Notes: generated by a model not told the origin, from the letters alone. Positions 27,170 to 36,137 are shown, counted from the first letter of the stretch. The stretch: DNA of 64,000 bases from an uncultured Chlorobiales bacterium (GCA_903929135.1 CAIYTH010000002.1:117402-181401); one strand, 5' to 3'. Program-made: numbers and translations.

Positions 27170-27805
27170 TCAGGGTCTGTTTCGGTTATGTGCTGAACGC
27201 ACCCGGTAGAGTTTTTCGGTGAACCCGCCCTCCGACTCGAATGTCGTTGCAAGTTGGCTGATTTGCCGGTCGAGCAGACTGCAGGCAACCGAAATCAGGG
27301 TGAGCGCTGCGTTTGCCCCAATTTCGGGAAGGGTAGAAGAGCCTCCAGGACTGGACGACATGGACGTTAGGGACTGAGTGGACTTAATTGAAGAGTAGCG
27401 ATTTTCTTGCCCATGCTGTTCTTTCACCCACCTTGCGACTTCATCTGCATTCGAACAACGTCGCTCAATCAATTTTTTTCTTCGATGGTCGTTGCGTTCC
27501 CACAGCTGCAGCCCCCGCTGGCGCAGGAAATCCTCGTAGTCGAGACGCAGTTCTTCCAGGCTTGCCCGGGCTACGCTGGTAAGCTTCAGTTCGGTTTTCT
27601 TCGAGGTGGCGGATGCCTGGCTTCCCTCGGCGATATTCTGCACTCCGGAACGTGCAGCCTGCACCATCTGGTCGTGGGTGCGGCTGCGCGGGTCGATGTA
27701 ACGATCACAGAAACGAACTGTCACGTCGTAAACCAGTTGCGCGATCTGGAAGCTTTTCAGGTTCCGGTAACCGCCATGTGTCGGAATGAGAGGCTCAGTG
27801 CTCAT
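27170..27805 (-). CDS. Four-helix-bundle protein (S23/IVP/Avd-like family)
   Basis: 211 residues from ATG 27805 (MSTEPLIPTHGGYRNLKSF); an in-frame TTG at 27838 is possible. The N-terminal half has the family pattern: YRNLKSFQIAQLVYD, then DQMVQAARSGVQNIAEGS, ASLEELRLDYEDFLRQ. Members are small helical oligomers encoded in 23S rRNA intervening sequences, or are Avd proteins beside diversity-generating reverse transcriptases; most have no known function. The C-terminal part is an added helix pair ending GGFTEKLYRVRS. Between the two, the segment SIKSTQSLTSMSSSPG is encoded by four 9-bp minisatellite units (27351-27386), so the repeat has invaded or been built into the coding sequence. No reverse transcriptase or variable repeat is nearby. 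The gene sits alone between minisatellite arrays. Confidence 0.78.
   Translation of the reverse strand: MSTEPLIPTHGGYRNLKSFQIAQLVYDVTVRFCDRYIDPRSRTHDQMVQAARSGVQNIAEGSQASATSKKTELKLTSVARASLEELRLDYEDFLRQRGLQLWERNDHRRKKLIERRCSNADEVARWVKEQHGQENRYSSIKSTQSLTSMSSSPGGSSTLPEIGANAALTLISVACSLLDRQISQLATTFESEGGFTEKLYRVRSAHNRNRP
27351..27386. repeat. 9-bp minisatellite units inside the four-helix gene
   Basis: Units ctggacgac, atggacgtt, agggactga and gtggactta run in 9-base phase inside the minus-strand coding frame. Because nine is a multiple of three, unit gain or loss would keep the frame. Confidence 0.72.
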
Positions 27806-27856
27806 GGGTTGGCTGCGAAGGGGTTGGGGGGATCGCAACAGTGTAATGTAAGAAAA

Positions 27857-27967
27857 TGGAGTGAATGGACGAATGTAAGAGGATGGACGTTATGGACTTG
27901 ATGGACCATGTGAGAGTGTTCTTTCTATGCTGTCCATTCAGTCCATACCGTCCATTTCGTCCATGAA
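27857..27967. repeat. 9-bp minisatellite forming an imperfect palindrome
   Basis: The left arm has units in perfect phase (tggagtgaa, tggacgaat, gtaagagga, tggacgtta, tggacttga, tggaccatg; 27857-27910). The right arm from 27932 has the complementary form (gtccattca, gtccatacc, gtccatttc, gtccatgaa). The arms can pair around a loop of about 21 bases. It lies directly after the dnaG stop codon (minus strand) and overlaps it slightly, so it may act as a terminator. Confidence 0.78.
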
Positions 27968-27971
27968 CTCA

Positions 27972-29870
27972 TCAGCTCTCAAGGATCGCGTTGATCGAGC
28001 TGCTGACTTCCTGGTCCATGGAGCGGATCTTGTTGTTCAATTCGTGCAGGCGCATGAAGAGCTTTTTCTCTTCCGGTTTTTCGGTGGTGCCGGAGAGCAT
28101 CGAGAGCACCTCCTGTTTCTCCTGCTGCAGGGGTTCGAGCACGAGCGTCTTGACGGCGATGAGGAAGTGGGAGAGGCAGCGGCGGGCGTGCTGGATGATC
28201 TGGTCGGGCATCAGGAGCGTATGTTCCTGCATCGGGAGCCTGAAGAGGATGTCGAGCGAGAGGTCGCGGGCCTCGGGAAGGTCGATGGAGCTGATCTCGG
28301 CAGCGATGTCGATGCCCCGGCTGTCCTTCGGGTCGAGGTTCCGGAACCGGGTGACGAGATGGCTGAAGATGGCCTGGGCGGCACGGTTCGAAAGGTTCAG
28401 CATCTCTTCGTGCGATGCGGCGAAGGCCAGCACCTCGTTGCCGTAGAAGATGCTTTCGAGCAAAGCCTCGAGGAACGTCCTTTCCGAAACGGAGAGGGGG
28501 CGGTCGTGAACGGGAGGCGGTGGCGGAGCTTCCTGCTGCTTCTGCCTTGCCGAGGGATCGGAGCTTCTTCCGGGTTCCCCCGACGCCATCACCTTCAGCA
28601 GGGTCTTGCGGCTGATGTCGAGCTTTTTCGAGAGTTCGTCGAGGTAGAGCTCCTTCTGCACGGGGTCGGTGACCAGGGAGATGCTTTTCGTCATGGTCGA
28701 GACCGCTTTAGATGCCTGGTCGGGTGAGTCCATCATGCCGGCGTCGCGGAAGCACTGGAGCTGGAACTCCTGGAACGATTGCCTGCCGCTTTGCATCTCC
28801 TCAAGAAACGCCTCCTTGCCGCGGTTCCTGATGAAGCTGTCGGGGTCTTCGCCTCCCGGCAGCAGGAGCACCCAGGGGGTCACCCCTTCGGCCAGCAGGA
28901 TGTCGATGCCGGCGAGCATCGATTTCCTGCCGGCGTTGTCGCCGTCGTACAGGAAGAGCACCCTTGAGGTATAGCGCTTGAGGATCTTCGCCTGGTAGCG
29001 GGTCAGTGAGGTGCCGCAAGAGGCCACTGCGTTGGTGAACCCGGCCTGGTGCAGGGCGATCACGTCCATGTACCCTTCGACGAGGATGGCCGCCTCCTGC
29101 CGCCGGATCTCCTCCTTGGCGGCATGCATGCCGTAGAGGAGCTTCGACTTCTCGAAGGTGGCGCTTTCCGGGGAGTTGATGTACTTGGGGGTTTCAGGAT
29201 CGTCGGAGAGGGTCCTGCCCCCGAAGCCGGCGACCTGTCCGCCGACGGTCATGATCGGAAAGATGACCCGGTGCCGCATGGTGTCGTAGAGCGTATTGCG
29301 CTGGCGCTGCCTGGAGAGCAGGCCGAGTTCGGTCAGGTGATCGACAGGGATTTTGTCCCTGGCGGCAGCGTTGGACAGGTGCTCCCATGAGTCCGGAGCG
29401 TAGCCCAGGCCGAATCGCCTGATGGTGCCAGCCTCGAGGCCCCGGTTCGCCGTGAGGTAGGCGTAGGCCTTGCTGCCTGCTTCGCTTTCAAGGGTATGGA
29501 AAAACAGGCGGGCGGCCCACCGTAGCGTCTCGAACCTGCTGTCCTGCTTTTTCTCCGCCTTCTGTACGCCCTTGTCCTGAAAGCGGCTGACGTCGATACC
29601 CGAACGCTTGGCCAGGAGTTCGACGGCTTCGGGGAAGGTGACCTTCTCCATCTCCATGACGAAGGTGAAGACGTTTCCCCCTTTGCCGCTCGAAAAGCAC
29701 TTGAATATCTGCTTGTCGGGGGAGACGATGAACGACGGCGTCTTTTCCTGGGTGAAAGGGGAGAGGGCTTTGAAGTGGCGTCCAGACGGCAGGAGCTTGA
29801 CATAATCCGAGACAATGTCAACAATGTCCGTGCCCTGGCGGACCTCATCAATCATGCGCTGCGGTATCAT
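27972..29870 (-). CDS. dnaG: DNA primase DnaG
   Basis: 632 residues from ATG 29870 (MIPQRMIDEVRQG); an upstream in-frame start at 29915 adds 15 residues that do not resemble the family. DnaG makes RNA primers at the replication fork. The N-terminal CHC2 zinc-ribbon region is present (ALSPFTQEKTPSF, FKCFSSGKGGNVFTF), but three of the four zinc ligands are replaced: the usual C-H-C-C positions hold Ser37, Thr40, Cys58 and Ser61. Loss of this zinc site is known in Bacteroidetes/Chlorobi-type primases. The TOPRIM catalytic domain is intact (LVEGYMDVIALHQAG, LFLYDGDNAGRKS). The C-terminal DnaB-interacting helical part extends to the stop. The gene appears to be a single unit. Confidence 0.95.
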   Translation of the reverse strand: MIPQRMIDEVRQGTDIVDIVSDYVKLLPSGRHFKALSPFTQEKTPSFIVSPDKQIFKCFSSGKGGNVFTFVMEMEKVTFPEAVELLAKRSGIDVSRFQDKGVQKAEKKQDSRFETLRWAARLFFHTLESEAGSKAYAYLTANRGLEAGTIRRFGLGYAPDSWEHLSNAAARDKIPVDHLTELGLLSRQRQRNTLYDTMRHRVIFPIMTVGGQVAGFGGRTLSDDPETPKYINSPESATFEKSKLLYGMHAAKEEIRRQEAAILVEGYMDVIALHQAGFTNAVASCGTSLTRYQAKILKRYTSRVLFLYDGDNAGRKSMLAGIDILLAEGVTPWVLLLPGGEDPDSFIRNRGKEAFLEEMQSGRQSFQEFQLQCFRDAGMMDSPDQASKAVSTMTKSISLVTDPVQKELYLDELSKKLDISRKTLLKVMASGEPGRSSDPSARQKQQEAPPPPPVHDRPLSVSERTFLEALLESIFYGNEVLAFAASHEEMLNLSNRAAQAIFSHLVTRFRNLDPKDSRGIDIAAEISSIDLPEARDLSLDILFRLPMQEHTLLMPDQIIQHARRCLSHFLIAVKTLVLEPLQQEKQEVLSMLSGTTEKPEEKKLFMRLHELNNKIRSMDQEVSSSINAILES

Positions 29871-30282
29871 GCCTGCCCTTTGTGTTGGTGCCCCTGAGTC
29901 TGGTTTCTGAAGCAATGATAAGCCTAAAATAACGAAATCACAACGTAGCCGTCATGCTTTTCGCAGGGTTCGGAGCAGGGCGGTTCCTTCGTTCAAAAAG
30001 CTTTAAAAGTGATGCGTTTCGCGCGCAGGTTTTGGAGTCTTATGCGTTTTTTTTACTACATTTATTGTTTGTTATCAATCCCTTCCATTTTCAAAGGGTT
30101 CGGTTCGGTTTCCGGTCATCGCCTGATGTGGTTTTCTTCATGCCTGCAAGGAAGCCTGTCGATCCCGACCGGTGAACATAACAGTTTGCTTTTTGACATG
30201 AAGATGTGCTTTATTGATTGTTGATGCAGCATAGCTCCCCTGTCATCACCGATGAGGATTTTTTTCACCTAAAACCAAGCAT
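29871..30282. other. Intergenic region between divergent dnaG and the exb/ton operon
   Basis: No gene is supported; the short open frames have no ribosome site. The sequence is A+T-rich and must hold promoters in both directions. A TTGACA at 30193-30198 is a possible -35 for the exbB operon, but no good -10 hexamer stands at 17-18 bases. Confidence 0.45.
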
Positions 30283-31032
30283 ATGAAACAGGGCTTTTTT
30301 ACGGCGATGCTGATTGTGGTCACGTACGCAGTCTCTCTCGGATTCTATATCTGGATGGGTACCAATCCTCCCGAATCCATGTTTCATGCCGTCTGGAAAG
30401 GCGGTCCTATCGTTTCGATACTGATGGCCCTGATCCTCATGGTGATCGCCTATATCGTCGAACGGATCATCGCCCTCAACAAGGCATCCGGCAAGGGAGC
30501 TATCACCGAATTCGTACAGAACCTCAAGCAGGACATCGAAGCCGGAGCCGTCGACCAGGCGATCGCCCGTTGCGACGACCATCAGAGCTCGCTGTCAGCA
30601 GTGCTCAAGGCCGTGCTCGAGCGTTACAAGATCCTCGCCGTCCACAACATCACCGACAGGGACAAGCGCATCAGCGAGATGCAGAAGGCTGTCGAGGAGG
30701 CGACTGTCATGGAGATGCCGTTGCTTGAAAAGAACCTTGTGGCCATCTCGACCATCGCCTCGATCTCCACGATGGTCGGACTTCTCGGTACCACGCTCGG
30801 CATGATCAGGGCCTTCGCCGCCATGGCCACGAGCGGTGCTCCCGATGCGGTTGCACTCTCGACGGGTATTTCGGAAGCGCTGTTCAATACGGCCCTCGGC
30901 ATCCTCGGCGGCATCATGGGCATCGTCACCTACAATGTCTTCACCAGCAAGGTCGACCATTTCAACTACACGATCGACGAAGCGGCATACTATATCATCC
31001 AGACGCTCGGCACCGGAAAATCCCAATCGTAA
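30283..31032 (+). CDS. exbB: ExbB/TolQ/MotA-family proton channel protein
   Basis: 249 residues. One membrane helix near the start (about 6-24), a second at about 46-66, a cytoplasmic helical part (about 70-150), then the two conserved helices (LVAISTIASISTMVGLLGTTLGMIRAF; ALFNTALGILGGIMGIVTYNVF). It forms the pentameric inner-membrane channel that, with ExbD, uses the proton gradient to drive TonB. Two exbD genes and tonB follow within a few bases, which fixes the role as TonB energisation rather than flagellar or Tol function. Confidence 0.92.
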   Translation: MKQGFFTAMLIVVTYAVSLGFYIWMGTNPPESMFHAVWKGGPIVSILMALILMVIAYIVERIIALNKASGKGAITEFVQNLKQDIEAGAVDQAIARCDDHQSSLSAVLKAVLERYKILAVHNITDRDKRISEMQKAVEEATVMEMPLLEKNLVAISTIASISTMVGLLGTTLGMIRAFAAMATSGAPDAVALSTGISEALFNTALGILGGIMGIVTYNVFTSKVDHFNYTIDEAAYYIIQTLGTGKSQS

Positions 31033-31035
31033 GCC

Positions 31036-31569
31036 ATGTCCAAAATCAAGGCAAAACGGGTCGGGTTCCGGCTGGATATGACGCCGATGGTGGACGTCGC
31101 GTTCCTGCTGCTGACCTTCTTCATGCTGACCACCAAGTTCAGGCCGCCGGAGACGGTCAAGATCGAGCTACCCTCCTCGCATTCGAACATGAAGCTCCCG
31201 GAATCGGAAGTGCTCACCGTCACGGTCGCCGCGGACAACTCCATTCTGCTGGGGCTCTCATCACAGCCGGCCAGGGTGCGGCTTTTCGAGTCCGCCGTGA
31301 AACCGAGGCTTGAAAATGCCGGAATGCCGGCGCCGGCCATCGCCGATTCCCTGAAGAAATTCCGGCTCGGCGACAACTTCCGCATAGACCGGGAGGAACT
31401 TGCCCGTTACATCATGATGTCGCGATTTGCAGATCAGCAGCTCCGGCCGGTGATCAGGGCCGACAGCCATTCCGATTACGAAGCGATCAACTATGTCATC
31501 AAGGTGTTCAAGAAGTTGAATCTGCTTAATTTCAACCTGGTGACCGTTCTCGAAAAGGAGGTTGGCTGA
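31036..31569 (+). CDS. exbD: ExbD-family biopolymer transport protein, first copy
   Basis: 177 residues, starting three bases after exbB. The single membrane helix (about 13-32) carries the family signature [18 protein letters not shown], whose inner Asp is the proton-carrying residue. A periplasmic domain follows, with an unusual insertion around 95-130 ([14 protein letters not shown]) compared with the short E. coli ExbD. The C-terminal fold ([20 protein letters not shown]) is typical. Paired exbD genes are common in Bacteroidetes and Chlorobi. Confidence 0.9.
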   Translation: MSKIKAKRVGFRLDMTPMVDVAFLLLTFFMLTTKFRPPETVKIELPSSHSNMKLPESEVLTVTVAADNSILLGLSSQPARVRLFESAVKPRLENAGMPAPAIADSLKKFRLGDNFRIDREELARYIMMSRFADQQLRPVIRADSHSDYEAINYVIKVFKKLNLLNFNLVTVLEKEVG

Positions 31570-31570
31570 T

Positions 31571-32104
31571 ATGGGCATGGTAGATTCACCCAATGAACGC
31601 CGCGGCGGCAGAAAAGGGGCGCACCGGAGGAAACGGCTCGGTTTCAAGCTCGACATGACGCCGATGGTGGATGTTGCGTTCCTGTTGCTTACATTCTTCA
31701 TGTTGACGACCACTTTCGCCAAGTCCAACACGATGGAGATCAACATTCCCCCGGAGACGGGCGAGATTTCGATAGCCGAGCGGAACGTGATGACCCTCAG
31801 GGTTCCTGGCGACGGCTTCGCCTACTGGTCGCTCGGCGAAGAGGCCCCGCGCCGTACGCCGCTCTATGAACAGCAGGGAACGGCACACACGACGATGAGC
31901 CACGATATCCGCCAGGTACTTCAGCAGCAGTCCGCTGCCAACAAGAAACTGGTGATCGTGGTCAAGATCAGTGAGAAAGCCAAGTACAGGTCGCTCGTGG
32001 ACATCATCGACGAGCTGAACCTGCTGAAGATCGACCGCTTCAGCCTCGATGACTTTAACGCCCAGGACGAGGTCGAAGTCCGGCGCTCTGTCGCCCTCCT
32101 CTGA
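31571..32104 (+). CDS. exbD: ExbD-family biopolymer transport protein, second copy
   Basis: 177 residues from ATG 31571, which overlaps the preceding stop region; a TTG at 31562 is the only earlier choice. The basic leader ([14 protein letters not shown]) precedes the membrane helix with [18 protein letters not shown], identical to the first copy in this core. The periplasmic domain differs strongly from the first copy, and ends [24 protein letters not shown]. The two copies probably form a heteromer with ExbB. Confidence 0.9.
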   Translation: MGMVDSPNERRGGRKGAHRRKRLGFKLDMTPMVDVAFLLLTFFMLTTTFAKSNTMEINIPPETGEISIAERNVMTLRVPGDGFAYWSLGEEAPRRTPLYEQQGTAHTTMSHDIRQVLQQQSAANKKLVIVVKISEKAKYRSLVDIIDELNLLKIDRFSLDDFNAQDEVEVRRSVALL

Positions 32105-32157
32105 CGCTCCGTCAGAAGGGCCACGGTTCTTGAACCTGAACAAAGGAGTAGTGCAAC

Positions 32158-32955
32158 GTGTCTTCAAAGTTTGAAAAAGTGCATGATGAGGTGGCAAGGA
32201 ACGCCCAGAGATGGACATTGCGCGAAGAGTTTCTTGATACCCATCGCCTCAGGCAGGTCAACTACGGCAACCTCGTGCTTCGACGCGAAGCGCACCTTTT
32301 TCTGACCCATGGCGTGCTCGTGTCTGTCATGTTCCTGCTTTTCTTCTGGGTGGCCAGTGCAAACTGGAACAATCTCATGGCGTTTACGGGCATGTTCAGA
32401 AGCGATGACATCCAGAAAGTCAAGTGTTACGAAATCGTCACCAACGTCACCCAGCTGCCTCCTCCTCCCCCGATTGCCCCTCCTGAGCCGAAACCGGTCT
32501 GTCCGACGACCGCGCCGGTGCAGGCTCCGCCGAATGTCGGCAAGATCAAGAAGGTAGCTGAAGCACCTCCCGACCAGACGCTGGCCACCCAGAAGGAGAT
32601 CAAGCAGGCTATCCAGAGCGGGGGACAACCGTCCTCTTCCGGCGCTTGCGAAACGGTGGAGTTCGTCGAATGCCAGAATCCGCCGACGGTCGTACCCATA
32701 AAACCGGTGTATCCCGAAATGGCGAGAATTGCCGGCCTCGAAGGGAAGGTGTTCGTCCGGGTGCTGATCAGCGAAGATGGACGGGCCATGAAAGCCGAAA
32801 TCCTCAAGCGGATCCCTGCGGATTGCACGACGTTCGACAAGGAGTCCATTCGCTGCGCCATGGAATCGAGGTATACGGCGGGAATTCAGAACGGCAAGAA
32901 GGTCAGGGTCTACATGACCATTCCGGTACGTTTCACGCTGCACGAAAACGGATGA
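32158..32955 (+). CDS. tonB: TonB-family energy transducer
   Basis: 265 residues from GTG 32158, with AAAGGAG 12 bases upstream. A cytoplasmic part of about 50 residues precedes the membrane helix (about 48-66, THGVLVSVMFLLFFWVAS). A proline-rich spacer (LPPPPPIAPPEPKP) follows, then the C-terminal TonB domain (PVYPEMARIAGLEGKVFVRV, YTAGIQNGKKVRVYMTIPVRF). It spans the periplasm and transmits energy to outer-membrane receptors. The long N-terminal cytoplasmic extension is typical of this phylum. Four cysteines occur in the periplasmic part (CPTT, GACETVEFVEC, ADCTTF), which is unusual. Confidence 0.9.
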   Translation: MSSKFEKVHDEVARNAQRWTLREEFLDTHRLRQVNYGNLVLRREAHLFLTHGVLVSVMFLLFFWVASANWNNLMAFTGMFRSDDIQKVKCYEIVTNVTQLPPPPPIAPPEPKPVCPTTAPVQAPPNVGKIKKVAEAPPDQTLATQKEIKQAIQSGGQPSSSGACETVEFVECQNPPTVVPIKPVYPEMARIAGLEGKVFVRVLISEDGRAMKAEILKRIPADCTTFDKESIRCAMESRYTAGIQNGKKVRVYMTIPVRFTLHENG

Positions 32956-33007
32956 TGGCGTTCTGAAAACCTGTTGCGTGATTCGTGGAAGTTCGTGGCT
33001 CTGTCTT

Positions 33008-33081
33008 CCCCGGGTTAAAACCCGGGGCAATTAAAGAAGAATGTAAGATACTGGATGTCCGTCGTCCCGACATGTCGGGAC
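33008..33081. repeat. Pair of perfect palindromes downstream of tonB
   Basis: CCCCGGGTT-AA-AACCCGGGG (33008-33027) and GTCCCGACATGTCGGGAC (33064-33081) are perfect inverted repeats separated by about 36 bases that contain gaatgtaag, a word also found in the 9-bp minisatellites. They resemble dispersed intergenic palindromes (REP/BIME-like). Related words (ggttgaaacccgg at 33098, ggttgaagccggg near 58510) occur elsewhere in the window. Confidence 0.6.
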
Positions 33082-33121
33082 TCCTGAATGTGGGATGGTT
33101 GAAACCCGGAGTTCAAGCGGC

Positions 33122-33155
33122 AAAAAAAAGCGGGTCAGTTCGACCCGCTTTTTTT
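33122..33155. terminator. Bidirectional intrinsic terminator
   Basis: GCGGGTC-agttc-GACCCGC is flanked by A8 on the left and T7 on the right, so it can end transcripts from tonB (plus) and from the small membrane protein gene at 33135 (minus), whose last codons overlap it. Confidence 0.85.
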
Positions 33156-33404
33156 ATTGCTTTTCGGACGGTAGAAGATGGCGTACAACACCCAGAAGTA
33201 GGCGCCGGTGAGGGTGAACGGGCTCACGTAGAGCGAGAAGAACCCGTCGACCTCCTTTTCAAGGTACATACCTGCGTAGCTCAGGGCGATGACTGCCGCT
33301 CCAAGGGCGATGAAGAGGTAGTTCACCGCTCCGAGGGGCATCTCGACCGGTCGGTTTGGCGCCATCGGCGCCTTTTCAGGCTTGTTCTTCGCTGAAGATT
33401 TCAT
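33135..33404 (-). CDS. Small two-helix membrane protein (DUF3098-like)
   Basis: 89 residues. A proline- and lysine-rich start ([16 protein letters not shown]) is followed by two membrane helices (about 26-46, [21 protein letters not shown]; about 62-80, [17 protein letters not shown]) and a short basic tail. Layout and motifs resemble the Bacteroidetes/Chlorobi DUF3098 family of unknown role; this match is by eye. It overlaps the end of the aminotransferase gene by 29 bases, so the two are probably cotranscribed. Confidence 0.7.
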   Translation of the reverse strand: MKSSAKNKPEKAPMAPNRPVEMPLGAVNYLFIALGAAVIALSYAGMYLEKEVDGFFSLYVSPFTLTGAYFWVLYAIFYRPKSNKKSGSN

Positions 33405-34581
33405 CGAGCGTATCGATACAGAGTTGAGCCTCTTCCAGGCTGATCGTCAGCGGAGGCAGGAGGCGGATCACATTCTGGCTGGTGGCGTTGACGAGCACGC
33501 CCTTTTTCAGCGCCTCCTCGACATAATATTTTGCCTCCCTGTCGACCGTGATGCCGATCATGAGGCCGTACTGCCTGATCTCCTGAATCCTGGCATGCTT
33601 TGCTGCCAGTTTCTCGATGCCTTCACGAATCAGGCGGCCGGTTTCGACGGCTTTCTGCATGAGGCCGTCGGAGAAGAGCACGTCGATCAGCGCCAGGCCC
33701 GCGGCGCAGGCGATAGGGTTGCCGCCGAAGGTGGTGCCGTGGCTGCCGGGAGTGAACACTCCGGAGACTTTTTCACCGCCGATGATCGCGCCGAGCGGCA
33801 GCCCTCCGCCGAGAGGTTTGGCGAGGCAGACGATGTCAGGAATGACGTCGAACTGCTCGTAACTGAAGAAGGTGCCGGTTCGGCCGCAGCCCGCCTGGAT
33901 ATCGTCGGCAACGATCAGGAACCCGTGCTGTGCGGCAAGTTCGCCGAGCCTTCTGACGAACGCTTCGCTGACCCTGTGGATGCCTCCCTCGCCCTGCACG
34001 AATTCGACGAACACCGCGGCTGTCCTGCCGGATACCTTCCGTTCAAGGTCCTCGACGTCGTTGAAGTCGATCATGCCGGTTCCGGGAAGGAGCGGTTCAT
34101 AGCCTTCCACATACTTGGGCTTCGCCGTCAGGGACATCGCGCCGTAGGTTCTTCCGTGGAAGCAGTTGCTGAGTGAAAGCACTTCGCGTTTCTCGCCGTT
34201 GCCGCCGAGAGCCGCCCATTTCCTCGACAGCTTGATTGCCGCCTCGATGGCTTCAGTGCCGCTGTTGCACAGGAACACACTCGAAAGTCCGGAAAGTTCG
34301 AGCAGTTTTTCGGCGAGCTCGAACTGCGGACGCTGCATGAACAGGTTCGAGATGTGGATGTATTTCGCCGCCTGGGCAGTAATGGCTCCGACGAGCCGTT
34401 CGTCGCCGTAGCCGATGGCATTGACGCCGATGCCGGCGATCATGTCGAGGTAGCGGCTCCCGTCGGTCGTGTAGAGGAACGACCCCTTGCCGTAATCGAT
34501 TTCGAGCGGCAGTCTCGCGTAGTTGTGGAAGAAGAGCTGCTGCTCGGTTTCCAGGTTGATGTCGAGAGTTTTCATCAGCAT
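33376..34581 (-). CDS. argD: Acetylornithine aminotransferase-type class III aminotransferase
   Basis: 401 residues from ATG 34581 (or 399 from ATG 34575); a GTG at 34647 would overlap the neighbouring gene and adds an atypical leader. It is a pyridoxal-phosphate enzyme: [15 protein letters not shown] binds phosphate, [14 protein letters not shown] is typical of the ArgD/ornithine group, [12 protein letters not shown] holds the cofactor Asp, and [14 protein letters not shown] holds the Schiff-base Lys. It probably converts N-acetylglutamate semialdehyde to N-acetylornithine in arginine synthesis. Other class III aminotransferases (ornithine, succinylornithine) cannot be excluded. No other arginine genes are adjacent. 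Confidence 0.85.
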   Translation of the reverse strand: MLMKTLDINLETEQQLFFHNYARLPLEIDYGKGSFLYTTDGSRYLDMIAGIGVNAIGYGDERLVGAITAQAAKYIHISNLFMQRPQFELAEKLLELSGLSSVFLCNSGTEAIEAAIKLSRKWAALGGNGEKREVLSLSNCFHGRTYGAMSLTAKPKYVEGYEPLLPGTGMIDFNDVEDLERKVSGRTAAVFVEFVQGEGGIHRVSEAFVRRLGELAAQHGFLIVADDIQAGCGRTGTFFSYEQFDVIPDIVCLAKPLGGGLPLGAIIGGEKVSGVFTPGSHGTTFGGNPIACAAGLALIDVLFSDGLMQKAVETGRLIREGIEKLAAKHARIQEIRQYGLMIGITVDREAKYYVEEALKKGVLVNATSQNVIRLLPPLTISLEEAQLCIDTLDEIFSEEQA

Positions 34582-34633
34582 GATGGCGCTGGAATGTTGA
34601 CAGTTGAAAAAAGTCGCTATGCGGACGGCTTCG

Positions 34634-34864
34634 TCAGGATTCGCCACGGCGGGCTTTGATCACGGTTCTGAGCGCCCGCCAAACGCCGTATGCGCCCACC
34701 AGGGCCGCAAACCACCTGAGCTCCTGTCCTTCGCGCCCGGCAACGAGCGACGATGACCATGCAATATACGCTGCCAGCACTAAAAATGTCACGGAGAGCA
34801 ATCCGTTGATCATGCCGGCGATCGAAGGCCTTGAGCGCTTCTCCGGAGCATGTTCACTCTTCAT
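34634..34864 (-). CDS. Small two-helix membrane protein
   Basis: 76 residues from ATG 34864, which overlaps the last codons of the NDH-2 gene by 11 bases (translational coupling). A charged N-terminus ([14 protein letters not shown]) precedes helices at about 19-39 ([21 protein letters not shown]) and 48-65 ([18 protein letters not shown]), and a basic tail. No family recognised; possibly an accessory to the dehydrogenase, inferred only from the overlap. Confidence 0.68.
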   Translation of the reverse strand: MKSEHAPEKRSRPSIAGMINGLLSVTFLVLAAYIAWSSSLVAGREGQELRWFAALVGAYGVWRALRTVIKARRGES

Positions 34865-36137
34865 TGCCCTTCTGCTTGCTGCCACCGTAGAATCTCCACT
34901 CCTTGTTCACGATGAGCCGTGCGCCGTGCGCAAGGGTGAAATAAGACCAGGCCCACTGCATGAGCACGAATACACGGTGCTTGAAGCCCGTGAGGTAGTA
35001 GATATGAACGAGGATCCAGGTGAACCATGCGGCTGCGCCATCGAATTTCAGGTTGCCGATCTCGACGATCGCCTTGTTGCGGCCGATGGTAGCCATCTGT
35101 CCCTTGTCACGGTACCTGAAGGGCTTGCGCGGACGTCCTTTCAGGTCGTCGAGGATGGTTTTTCCGATATATCTCCCTTCCTGGAGTGCAACCGGCGCCA
35201 TTCCGGGAAGCGGGGTGCCTTTCTGACCGATGACGCACGCCTGGTCTCCGCCCACGAACACCTCCGGATGGCCGGGTATGCTCAGGTCGGGCTCGACGAT
35301 GATCCTTCCGGTACGGTCGGTTTCGACCCCGATGTGCTTGCCGATCTCCTGCGCCTGGACGCCTGCCGCCCAGAGCACGGTAGCCGCCTCGATACGCTCG
35401 CGCCCGATCTGTACTCCGTTGGCATCGACATCGCTCACGGCGCTCGAGGTCCAGACCTGTACGCCGAGTTTCTCGAGTTCGCGGGTCGCACGGCTCGACA
35501 GTTCGGGGGAGAATGACCCGAGAATGCGTCCTGCAGCCTCGACGATGAAGATGCGGGTCAGCTTGGGATCGATATGTTTGTAGATCTTCGAGAGGGTGAA
35601 GCGGCTCATTTCGCCGATCGAACCTGCAAGCTCTACGCCGGTGGGCCCGCCGCCCACGATCACGAAGGTCAGCAGCTTTTTGCGTTCGACCAGGTTGTCG
35701 GTGCGTTCGGCCGCTTCGAAAGCCTCCATGACCCTCCGGCGGATTTCGGTCGCCTGGGCGAGGTTCTTCAGGCCGGGAGCGAACTCTTCCCACCCGTTGT
35801 TGCCGAAGTAGTGGTGCTGGACGCCGCAGGTCAGCACGAGGTAGTCGTAGCCGATCTCTCCGAAATCGGTCTGGATGGTCTTCGCGGCCATATCCACGTT
35901 CTGGACGAGGCCCTTGAATACGGTGATGTTTTCATAACCCCCCAGCATGTTCCGCAGTGGGGCGGCGATGTCGCCCTCGCCGAGTGCGGCCACGGCCACC
36001 TGGTAGAGCAACGGCTGGAAGAGGTGGTAGTTCTTCCTGTCGACAAGCGTCACCTCGACATCGTGTCTGTTGCCGAGCATCTTTGCCGCATTGAAACCGG
36101 CGAACCCACCGCCTACGATGACGACCCGCTTGGTCAT
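34854..36137 (-). CDS. ndh: Type II NADH dehydrogenase (NDH-2), membrane-associated flavoprotein
   Basis: 427 residues from ATG 36137 (MTKRVVIVGGGFAGFNAAK), with GGAG 9 bases upstream; the frame is open to 36452 but the extension has no family features. Two Rossmann motifs are clear: VVIVGGGFAGFNAA for FAD and FVIVGGGPTGVELAG for NAD(P)H. LFQPLLYQVA and the ATG-type VFVGGDQA segment are typical of NDH-2. The C-terminal region (AAWFTWILVHIYYLTGFKHRVFVL) contains a hydrophobic amphipathic helix for membrane attachment. It oxidises NADH and reduces quinone without pumping protons. In green sulfur bacteria some NDH-2-like proteins act with other quinone partners, so the electron acceptor is not certain. 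Confidence 0.9.
   Translation of the reverse strand: MTKRVVIVGGGFAGFNAAKMLGNRHDVEVTLVDRKNYHLFQPLLYQVAVAALGEGDIAAPLRNMLGGYENITVFKGLVQNVDMAAKTIQTDFGEIGYDYLVLTCGVQHHYFGNNGWEEFAPGLKNLAQATEIRRRVMEAFEAAERTDNLVERKKLLTFVIVGGGPTGVELAGSIGEMSRFTLSKIYKHIDPKLTRIFIVEAAGRILGSFSPELSSRATRELEKLGVQVWTSSAVSDVDANGVQIGRERIEAATVLWAAGVQAQEIGKHIGVETDRTGRIIVEPDLSIPGHPEVFVGGDQACVIGQKGTPLPGMAPVALQEGRYIGKTILDDLKGRPRKPFRYRDKGQMATIGRNKAIVEIGNLKFDGAAAWFTWILVHIYYLTGFKHRVFVLMQWAWSYFTLAHGARLIVNKEWRFYGGSKQKGNEE

Noticed and set aside
27170..27805. Diversity-generating retroelement, because the four-helix protein resembles Avd
   Set aside because: No reverse transcriptase, template repeat or variable repeat is found nearby.
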